Of a DNA stretch of 13,439 nt, positions 6,929-12,782 are shown in pieces. The DNA comes from CALLQB01 sp036479275 (GTDB lineage: Bacteria; Actinomycetota; Acidimicrobiia; Acidimicrobiales; SHLQ01), in the NCBI GenBank assembly GCA_965524675.1, contig CBERPN010000103.1, forward strand, positions 1-13,439, in the 5' to 3' direction. Below the pieces are notes generated by a model. That model was given only the letters and a program-made list of their open reading frames with translations. It ran no database searches and was not told the origin of the DNA. The position numbers and the translations under genes were made by a program. Positions within the stretch are counted from its first letter, which is position 1. Every line of letters starts with the position of its first letter.

Positions 6929-8085
6929 GTTCCGACTCCTGTTAGATCGTCCCATCTTAGTCCTGTTGTAGAACTCCCGATCTTTGCCCGACCGTACGCC
7001 CTAATTTCGAAGACATAACCATCTTCGGTAGGCGGGTTTTCCCAACCACCGGCTAACAGCTGCATCTGGTTCCCGCTGGCAATTGACGTATCCATTCCAG
7101 ACGAACTAGCCAGCACCCACCCGCCAAATGTCACATGGTTTGGATTGACAATCCCGTCCTCGTATGAGCAACCGTTCGCAGCGCCCTCAATCATTCTTCG
7201 TCGATAGAGTCTCGTCATAGCGCTGGCGGTAGTCCCAGCTGTTGCCTTGCTCACATTTCCGTATGATTGATACTCTTCGTTATCGTCGCCAGTCCAGACT
7301 CGAACCTTCTTTCGTATGTAAGAGGTAAATCGTGTCTTTGATGCGAAGAATGAACCATATTTCGCGCCATTTTCGGCGATGCTCGAACTGTTCGCGACTA
7401 TTAGACTACCGTTCTTAGTTTTCCAATCGCGCTTGCCTTGTTCAAATCCAAGATTAGGATGGATTTGGCGATCCGATAAACTGTTGTGTAACCACGCCAA
7501 ATACGCTTCGTCATCAGAAGAGAGCGTGTTCAAAGCGTAATGTGAACCAAGAGCTCTGCAGGTCACCATTGTGGGTGGACTATCACCATCTCGTGAGTCA
7601 CCCTGCCCAGCGTGATGGCCCCCGGCGATGTGGAAAGTCTCGTGACGAGCGACCTTCCAGAAAGTGTTTCTTTTAGCCGTACTCTGGGCGGGTTGTATGT
7701 TGGAGTTGAGCCAAATGTCATTGCAGCCTTGACCAAAGGGAAGGGCAGAGTCAGCGTGGCCCAATTGTGTGATAGGTACGTCCTTGAGCTTCACAGTCAA
7801 GGTGACATCGTGAGAAAACGAGACTGGAACTTCGCCGATCTGGATATATGAAGAGCCATTGTGATCTTTTGCGTCAGTTTCCAGCCGTTCGACAGCCTCG
7901 ACAAATCGAGCCTTTTCGAAGGCTGACCACGTCTCTTCATCGTTGCTGAATTGGAACCGAATGCTGGTCCGAGTGCAGTCTCGGGGATCCTGCGGGTAGG
8001 CGTCCGCTGTAGTAAAAGGGAGGACAATTCCAATCGTGGTCACTGACATAACCAAGCAGAGAAGTCTGAAGTTTCTCATCGGCAT
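6925..8085 (-). CDS. Secreted metzincin-type zinc metalloprotease
   Basis: The start is ATG 8085-8083 with AAGG eight bases upstream (8097-8094); a second Met at codon 3 is possible. Residues 1-29 form a signal peptide with an Ala-Asp-Ala cleavage site before Tyr30. The catalytic site reads HETFHIAGGHH: His148, Glu149, His152, Gly155 and His158 fit the full metzincin HExxHxxGxxH zinc motif, and Met173 in a PPTMVTC segment can serve as the Met-turn. Residues 36-205 make the protease domain; Cys38, Cys121, Cys176 and Cys306 may form disulfides. Residues about 209-386 begin NLGFEQGKRDW, a typical opening of carbohydrate-binding-like beta-sandwich domains, so the C-terminus may bind sugar or cell wall. 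The gene has low-GC stretches (26/60 at 7261-7320 and 7321-7380), suggesting recent transfer. The exact peptidase family and substrate are unknown. It overlaps the lipoprotein gene by four bases. Confidence 0.87.
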   Translation of the reverse strand: MPMRNFRLLCLVMSVTTIGIVLPFTTADAYPQDPRDCTRTSIRFQFSNDEETWSAFEKARFVEAVERLETDAKDHNGSSYIQIGEVPVSFSHDVTLTVKLKDVPITQLGHADSALPFGQGCNDIWLNSNIQPAQSTAKRNTFWKVARHETFHIAGGHHAGQGDSRDGDSPPTMVTCRALGSHYALNTLSSDDEAYLAWLHNSLSDRQIHPNLGFEQGKRDWKTKNGSLIVANSSSIAENGAKYGSFFASKTRFTSYIRKKVRVWTGDDNEEYQSYGNVSKATAGTTASAMTRLYRRRMIEGAANGCSYEDGIVNPNHVTFGGWVLASSSGMDTSIASGNQMQLLAGGWENPPTEDGYVFEIRAYGRAKIGSSTTGLRWDDLTGVGT

Positions 8086-8161
8086 TGAATTGACCTTGGC
8101 AGAGCTACGCCAACTAGGTCTTCAACCGTAGAGTGAATCTGCACTGCTTTCGGCGAACTCA

Positions 8162-8204
8162 TCACGAGAATCCTCTCAATCACGAGAATCCTCTCAATCA
8201 CGAG
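8162..8204. repeat. 18-bp tandem direct repeat, 2.4 copies
   Basis: Two perfect copies of TCACGAGAATCCTCTCAA (8162-8179 and 8180-8197) are followed by a third partial copy TCACGAG (8198-8204). The bases just before (CTCA at 8158-8161) match the tail of the unit less one A, so the array may once have been longer. Each unit contains the small dyad GAGA-ATCC-TCTC. The array lies in the leader of the minus-strand protease/lipoprotein pair, about 80-120 bases before its start and immediately downstream of a promoter candidate. It could be a regulator binding array, or merely a slippage product. Confidence 0.9.
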
Positions 8205-8231
8205 TGTTTCATATGATGTTCGTCATGTCAA
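8203..8231 (-). promoter_or_regulatory. Candidate promoter for the metzincin-lipoprotein pair
   Basis: On the minus strand a perfect TTGACA (8231-8226) is followed after 17 bases by AACACT (8208-8203), a weak -10 match (3 of 6). A TATGAA is also present but only 12 bases away, which is too close. Transcription would begin within the 18-bp repeat array and leave a leader of roughly 110 bases. The -35 is convincing, the -10 is not, so this is a candidate only. Confidence 0.35.
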
Positions 8232-8534
8232 TATTGCAAGCTGCGAACGGTCAATCATGCGCGAGCCGCCGTCTCGCCTAGCGAATCCGGATTGACGCGT
8301 AGGTGACCATGGCTTGGTTGAAGTGCCAGTCGAGGCAGTGGCGGTGTACCACAGAACGGATCGGCGGGGAAGTAAACACCGATTCCAGCGGGCTCCTGCC
8401 CCTTGGGGACCCTAAGCCCAACCCCGCAGTTCACGGGAAGACTCACAAGAAGCCCCCAAAGCTGCGCTTAGCGTCGTCAGGTACGGCCTGCCAGTGACGT
8501 GGAACCATCCAGATCTGGGCCTTGACAGGCTGCC
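8232..8534. other. Unassigned intergenic DNA with strong hairpins
   Basis: About 300 bases between the promoter of the minus-strand pair and the ribosome binding site of the KAS III-like gene hold no recognisable gene. Short frames on both strands exist (8303-8497 on +, 8446-8255 on -), but neither has a ribosome binding site or recognisable motifs. The central part can fold: ATCGG (8360-8364) with CCGAT (8379-8383), then GGGCT (8390-8394) with AGCCC (8415-8419) enclosing CCCC-TT-GGGG (8399-8408). No T-run follows. It may be a leader RNA, a decayed gene or mobile-element remnant, or a promoter region for the downstream gene. I did not match it to tmRNA, RNase P, SRP or 6S RNA. Confidence 0.35.
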
Positions 8535-8541
8535 AAAGGAG
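8535..8541 (+). promoter_or_regulatory. Ribosome binding site fixing the GTG start of the KAS III gene
   Basis: AAAGGAG ends five bases before GTG 8547. It is the strongest Shine-Dalgarno sequence noticed in the window and decides for this start over later codons. The TTGACA at 8522-8527 is too close to the start to be an ordinary -35 for it. Confidence 0.8.
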
Positions 8542-8546
8542 CAGGC

Positions 8547-9623
8547 GTGCCAAGATTGGATGTGGGTTCAATTATTGCCGGTAGCGCCATCGCAATTCCG
8601 CCGCGGGTGGTCACCAACCATGATCTCGAACAGATCATGGACACCACCGATGATTGGATCGTCTCACGAACCGGTGTGCGACAACGTCATATGGCTGACC
8701 CTGGCGTCGGTTCGTCCGATCTAGCGACCGACGCGGTGTTGGCAGCGGTGTCTAATGCCGGCACAACGGTCGATGAAATCGATCTCTTGGTCATGGCGAC
8801 GATGACCCCCGACCAGTTCGCCCCCGGCCCAGCTCCGCTAGTTCAGGACAAGGCCGGGCTTGGCCACGTAGCCGCTTTCGATATCAGGCAACAGTGTGGA
8901 GGATTCCTTTTTGGGCTCGACCTGGCCGACGCCTATCTGTCGACCGGCCGTGCGCGCAGGGCGGTCGTTGTTGGCGCCGAAGTGCACACCGGATACCTGC
9001 CGTACGGCGACAGCGGGTTCGCGAGGCTAAGAGGTGGTACAGGTGAAGTATCGAGTAGCGACCGGGCAGCTGCCACCGAGGCAAGGGGTTGGGCTGTGTT
9101 GTTTGGTGATGGAGCGGGCGCAATGGTTCTGGAACCAAATGACGACGACGATGTTGGTTTCATAGCGTCACGACTGCATTCCGACGGCTCGCACTTCGAT
9201 CTGATTCAGGTTGTCGGGGCTGGATTCGCACACCAGCCCTACATCGATGCTGCCCAGCTCGAGGCTCGGATGCACTGGCCTCAGATGAATGGGTTGGAAT
9301 TGTTTCGTCAGGCAGTGCGCCGAATGCCCGAGTCGGTCGAAGAGGTGCTTGTCGATACTGCTCTGACAGTGGCCGATATTGATGTGCTCATCGCGCACCA
9401 AGCCAATGCCAGAATTTTGCAGGGCGTGCAGCGTCAGCTCGGCATTGCTGAGAAGAGGGTAGTTAACGTGATCGAAAGGTTTGCCAATACCACCGCTGGC
9501 ACGCTTCCAATCGCATTCCATGAGCGACGTGGCTCGGCGGGAATCGATAGCGGCGATCTGGTCGCGTTCACAGCGTTCGGAGCGGGCGCCCATTGGGGTG
9601 CCATGCTGTACCGCGCACCGTGA
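8547..9623 (+). CDS. Ketoacyl-ACP synthase III (FabH)-like enzyme
   Basis: This 358-residue thiolase-fold enzyme starts at GTG 8547. FabH-type hallmarks are present: the N-terminal DTTDDWIVSRTGVRQR block (32-47), the catalytic Cys117 in FDIRQQCGGF, FGDGAGA (186-192), His284 in AHQAN, and Asn314 in FANTTAGTLP. The Cys-His-Asn triad is therefore intact, favouring decarboxylating Claisen condensation of an acyl-CoA with malonyl-ACP, as in initiation of fatty acid synthesis, rather than HMG-CoA synthase chemistry (Cys-His-Glu). Residues 147-185, between GAEV and FGDGAGA, span 39 residues where the E. coli enzyme has about 15, so there is a Gly/Ser/Tyr-rich insertion near the active-site entrance. 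That may mark a paralogue with a different acyl substrate. The stop overlaps the GTG of galK (GTGA), so the two are translationally coupled, an unusual partnership. Family certain; whether it is the housekeeping FabH is not. Confidence 0.93.
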   Translation: MPRLDVGSIIAGSAIAIPPRVVTNHDLEQIMDTTDDWIVSRTGVRQRHMADPGVGSSDLATDAVLAAVSNAGTTVDEIDLLVMATMTPDQFAPGPAPLVQDKAGLGHVAAFDIRQQCGGFLFGLDLADAYLSTGRARRAVVVGAEVHTGYLPYGDSGFARLRGGTGEVSSSDRAAATEARGWAVLFGDGAGAMVLEPNDDDDVGFIASRLHSDGSHFDLIQVVGAGFAHQPYIDAAQLEARMHWPQMNGLELFRQAVRRMPESVEEVLVDTALTVADIDVLIAHQANARILQGVQRQLGIAEKRVVNVIERFANTTAGTLPIAFHERRGSAGIDSGDLVAFTAFGAGAHWGAMLYRAP

Positions 9624-10747
9624 CCCGCGGCGACGAACTAGACGAGCTTTTCGATTATCGCTTCGGTGGTTGGCCCGACTACGTGATCGAGTCGCCCGGC
9701 CGGGTGAACCTAATTGGCGAACACACCGACTACAACGATGGCTTTGCCAGCCCGATGGCCATCGAACGCTCGGTCTTGTTGGCGGTACGAGCACGCGACG
9801 ACGACCAGGTAGTCATGTACTCCGGCTCAAATCCGAATTCGGCGAGGTTTGCAATCAGCGACGGTCAGCGCCTTCACGGCTGGGGCCTCTACCCGCAGGC
9901 CGTGCTGTGGGCGATGGCACAAGACGGGCTGGAGGTGCAAGGATTTGACGGGCTTCTCACGTCGAATATTCCTTCGGGCTCGGGGCTTGCCTCGTCAGCA
10001 GCGTTGGAGTTAGCAGTAGCGCGCGCTCAGGTCTCGCTCACCAACGGCGAGTGGGACCCAACCGCGATGGCGATGCGATGTGTGCGGGCCGAGAACGAAT
10101 GGGTGGGTGTCGCCTGTGGGGTGATGGATCAGCTGATCTGTGCCACGGCATCAGCGGGTGAGGTTAGCCAGCTCGATTGCCGCGATCTCTCCATCGAGAA
10201 GATGAAGCTACCCGATGAACTGACAGTCCTAGTGCTACACACCGGTACCAAGCGAGGTCTTCGTGATTCGGAATACAACGATCGCCGCTCTACCTGTGAA
10301 CGAGCCGCGAAGATGCTCGACGTGGGGAGTTTGCGCGATGCAACGATCGAACAGATCGGCTCTGCCGGGCTCGACGATGCCACGGCTAGGCGCGCTCGCC
10401 ACGTAGTGTCGGAGAACCAGCGTGTTCTCGACTGGGGTAGTGCCCTAGCTAGGCGGGACTGGGATGCGGCAGGCCGATTGATGGTGGAGAGTCATCGCTC
10501 GCTGCGCGATGACTATGAGGTGTCTGGCCCGGCGCTCGATGCAATGGTCGAAGTCGCGCTCAGAGTCGACGGTGTTCTCGGTGCGCGACTTACAGGCGCG
10601 GGCTTCGCTGGGGCAGCCGTCGCCCTGGTGAAAAGCACCCAAGCCCAGCGAGCGGCGGCCAGCATCGATAGAGAGTTTCGGATTCGCTATGACTCGGTGC
10701 CCAACATCATCCCCACCCGACCAGCTGCAGGCACTCGGCTACTCTGA
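9620..10747 (+). CDS. galK: Galactokinase (GHMP kinase family)
   Basis: The product phosphorylates alpha-D-galactose at C1 with ATP, the first committed step of the Leloir pathway, in the cytoplasm. I place the start at GTG 9620, overlapping the TGA of the upstream gene (GTGA), which gives 375 residues; an in-frame ATG at 9593 lies further into the upstream gene. The galactokinase signature GRVNLIGEHTDYNDGF (27-42) contains Arg28, Glu34 and Asp37. The ATP loop is IPSGSGLASSAALELA (117-132). Asp170 in GVMDQ is the expected catalytic base, and LTGAGFAGA (324-332) is GHMP motif 3, with Ala where Gly and Cys are common. Length is a little short of the usual 380-390. No Leloir partner (galT, galE) is in the window, so the pathway setting here is unclear. 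It runs convergently to the DNA ligase gene with only 31 bases between them and no visible terminator. Confidence 0.93.
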   Translation: MTRGDELDELFDYRFGGWPDYVIESPGRVNLIGEHTDYNDGFASPMAIERSVLLAVRARDDDQVVMYSGSNPNSARFAISDGQRLHGWGLYPQAVLWAMAQDGLEVQGFDGLLTSNIPSGSGLASSAALELAVARAQVSLTNGEWDPTAMAMRCVRAENEWVGVACGVMDQLICATASAGEVSQLDCRDLSIEKMKLPDELTVLVLHTGTKRGLRDSEYNDRRSTCERAAKMLDVGSLRDATIEQIGSAGLDDATARRARHVVSENQRVLDWGSALARRDWDAAGRLMVESHRSLRDDYEVSGPALDAMVEVALRVDGVLGARLTGAGFAGAAVALVKSTQAQRAAASIDREFRIRYDSVPNIIPTRPAAGTRLL

Positions 10748-10778
10748 CCCGAAACCCAGCCGCTTCAAAGACGCACCA

Positions 10779-12281
10779 CTAGTGCAACAGAGAGCGCACC
10801 GTCTCGATGCTGTCGACGTCGGCGATCGATTTGTCGGGACGATAGTGACGCACCCGGGCGAAGCGAAGTGCCACGCCGCCGCGATAGCGGGTTGACGACT
10901 GGGCCCCGTCGACGGCGATCTCAACAACGAAGTGAGGCTCCAGGTACACGGTGTAGTCGTCTTCTCGCAGCTTGTGTACAGCGAAGTTCTCCGTTTGCCA
11001 TCTGAGTAGATCATCGGTCAGCCCCTTAAAGGTCTTGCCGACCATCACAAAGCTGTCGCCGTCGCGCGCCCCGAGGTGAAGGTTAGATAGCCAACCGGTA
11101 CGTCGGCCGTGGCCCCACTCGGCGGCGAGGACGACGAGATCGAGAGTATGTACAGGTTTGACCTTGCGCCATGACTTTCCGCGACGGCCAGCCTGATAGG
11201 GGGAGTCGAGACTCTTGATCATCACCCCTTCATGTCCGGCATCGAGTGCGGCGTTCAGCGTGGTGGCTGCCACCAGTGGATCATCTGTCGAGATTGCCGG
11301 AATCCTGTAGGGGCTCGCGATTCGCTCGAGTTCAACAAGGCGGTCCGACAGTGGCAGATCGATTAAGTCTTGGCCATCGACATGGAGCACGTCGAAGAAA
11401 AACGGTTTCAGCGAGTTTGCGTCATCGGACCGGTCTTGGCCTAGCCGGCTCATCGTGTCTTGAAAGGCGACGGGCCGTCGGTCATGGCCGAACGACAGCG
11501 TTTCGCCGTCGAGAACAACGCTTTCTAGCGGAAGGCTTCTGACCGCCGCGACCACGCTGGGGAGGCGACTGGTGATGTCGTTGAGGTTGCGGGTGAATAT
11601 CCGTACTTCATCGCCTAGGCGATGAACCTGAACTCTTGCCCCGTCGAGCTTCCACTCGACCGACGCCGCACCGGTAGCCGTTAGAGCTTCGCCTACATCG
11701 GCCGCGGTCGACGCCAGCATGGGCTGCACAGCGGTGAGCACGGTGAGCCCAACCGCCTCCAAGCCAGTTCGACCCGCGGAGGCCGCAATAACGGCGGTGG
11801 TGCCCAAATTGCCCGAGAGCATCGCTGCCCGCCGCACGACGGTAGCCGGAACACGATTCGCCTTGGCGATGGCGTCGGCTACCAAACCGCCAAGGGCGCC
11901 ACTGCGAATCTCGCCGACGAACAGTCTCTGCAGAAACTCGACCTCGTCGCTGGTCGCCAGCGCGAACATCGCTGTGAGCTGTTCGCCGCGTCGGCCTGCA
12001 GACCCTGGACCTGATGTGGCCTCAAGCTTCGCGATCACGCTGTCGACTCCTATGAGCGTCAAAGAAGGCTGCGCTGCCGCTTTGGCCTCGACTCCTGAAA
12101 CCGTGGCCCAGCCGATACCGATTCTTCCCTGGCGAGGTTCGCCCACCAACAAGCCGACGGCTATTTCAGCTTCTTCGGGCTCGAGGGCACGAAACAGCTC
12201 AGCGAGACGCTCGGTCTTGGTTTTGCGCGAAGAGGTTGCCGCTACCTGAGCCGAGGTCGCGACCAGCTCGTTTAGCAGCAC
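10779..12281 (-). CDS. ligB: ATP-dependent DNA ligase (LigB-like)
   Basis: The enzyme seals nicks in duplex DNA using ATP via a lysyl-AMP intermediate. The nucleophile is Lys211 in EWKLDGAR (motif I). Later nucleotidyltransferase motifs are all visible: VLDGE (257-260), FFFDVLHVDG (294-303), EGVMIKSLDSPY (351-362), KSWRKVKP (369-376) and the OB-fold motif RFARVRHYRPDK (473-484). Residues 1-200 form the helical DNA-binding domain, with GEPRQGRIGIGW (47-58) typical of the archaeal/actinobacterial ligase group. The start is GTG 12281; the following residues (LLNELVATSAQVAAT) match the expected N-terminus, and the length of 500 residues is normal for LigB. It begins eight bases after the stop of the flavodoxin-like gene and probably shares its transcript. 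Chromosomal replication would normally use an NAD-dependent LigA elsewhere, so this is likely a repair or accessory ligase. Confidence 0.96.
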   Translation of the reverse strand: MLLNELVATSAQVAATSSRKTKTERLAELFRALEPEEAEIAVGLLVGEPRQGRIGIGWATVSGVEAKAAAQPSLTLIGVDSVIAKLEATSGPGSAGRRGEQLTAMFALATSDEVEFLQRLFVGEIRSGALGGLVADAIAKANRVPATVVRRAAMLSGNLGTTAVIAASAGRTGLEAVGLTVLTAVQPMLASTAADVGEALTATGAASVEWKLDGARVQVHRLGDEVRIFTRNLNDITSRLPSVVAAVRSLPLESVVLDGETLSFGHDRRPVAFQDTMSRLGQDRSDDANSLKPFFFDVLHVDGQDLIDLPLSDRLVELERIASPYRIPAISTDDPLVAATTLNAALDAGHEGVMIKSLDSPYQAGRRGKSWRKVKPVHTLDLVVLAAEWGHGRRTGWLSNLHLGARDGDSFVMVGKTFKGLTDDLLRWQTENFAVHKLREDDYTVYLEPHFVVEIAVDGAQSSTRYRGGVALRFARVRHYRPDKSIADVDSIETVRSLLH

Positions 12282-12289
12282 AGCTAGGC

Positions 12290-12706
12290 TTAGGCCAGCG
12301 ACAGCAGACCGTTAACGAAGTTCGGCACTTGTTCGTCGAGTTGGTTGCGGTGCAGGGCATCGCCTCCGAGCACTTCGGCACCCTTTCCCTCGACGAGCTT
12401 CGCGAGCTTGTCGACCGTGCGCCCAGGATTCTTGGCGTAGGTACAGAACACTGCCGCCTTCTTGTGGTGGATTTCGGGCATCTGCCATAGCCGGTTTGAG
12501 CCACCCGGGCGTTGCCCAAAGAAAAACAGGCCGTCGGTCCAAGTACCCACGACGACAAGGTCGGCTTCGGAAACCGCATGCAGGTCGACCGCCGTGGACG
12601 GGTAAACCGTGGCGTGCGAGCCGTCATCGATGATGCCCTGGGCGATCATCTCGGCTGCTCGTTGGGTGTTGCCGGAACGGCTTTCGTGGATAACTACAAC
12701 GTTCAT
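12290..12706 (-). CDS. Small flavodoxin-like protein
   Basis: This 138-residue flavodoxin-fold protein is a candidate FMN-binding electron carrier or regulator. I start it at ATG 12706, giving the usual N-terminus MNVVVIHESRSGNTQRAA: a hydrophobic first strand followed by the phosphate-binding loop Ser-x-Ser-Gly-Asn-Thr (9-14). An upstream in-frame ATG at 12793 would add 29 residues that do not fit the fold and would overlap the divergent gene. VVVGTWTDGLFFFGQ (51-65) lies where the second flavin-contact loop is expected, and AAVFCTYAKNPGRT (84-97) where the third is. It is short for a full flavodoxin, and no Shine-Dalgarno is clear. The DNA ligase gene follows after eight bases. The electron partner is not identified; the flavoenzyme encoded divergently next door is one candidate, by position only. 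Confidence 0.85.
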   Translation of the reverse strand: MNVVVIHESRSGNTQRAAEMIAQGIIDDGSHATVYPSTAVDLHAVSEADLVVVGTWTDGLFFFGQRPGGSNRLWQMPEIHHKKAAVFCTYAKNPGRTVDKLAKLVEGKGAEVLGGDALHRNQLDEQVPNFVNGLLSLA

Positions 12707-12782
12707 CGAATCTGACACTACCGTGCGAACCAGTATCGGACTACGACCCAGAATCCCGGTCAAGGAAATTACGTCGACCACC
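12707..12782. promoter_or_regulatory. Divergent intergenic region, probable promoters both ways
   Basis: These 76 bases separate the start codons of two divergent genes, so promoters for both are expected here. On the minus strand TTGACC (12763-12758) and GATACT (12737-12732) resemble -35/-10 elements, but their 20-base spacing is too long to be convincing. On the plus strand AAGGAA at 12762-12767 lies 15 bases before ATG 12783, far for a ribosome binding site. No operator-like palindrome is clear. Confidence 0.3.

Noticed and set aside
8162..8204. CRISPR array
   Set aside because: The 18-bp units are head-to-tail without spacers and there are no cas genes.
8255..8497. Short protein-coding frames on both strands, or a transposase remnant
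   Set aside because: Neither frame shows family motifs or a ribosome binding site, and no terminal inverted repeats or target duplications were found; kept only as an unassigned region.
8547..10747. Mevalonate-pathway pair (HMG-CoA synthase plus mevalonate kinase)
   Set aside because: The thiolase-fold enzyme has the FabH Cys-His-Asn triad with AHQAN, and the kinase has the galactokinase signature GRVNLIGEHTDY.
11719..12249. 176-codon plus-strand frame opposite the ligase gene
   Set aside because: It is antisense to the conserved N-terminal ligase domain and has an Ala/Ser/Pro-rich composition typical of antisense frames.
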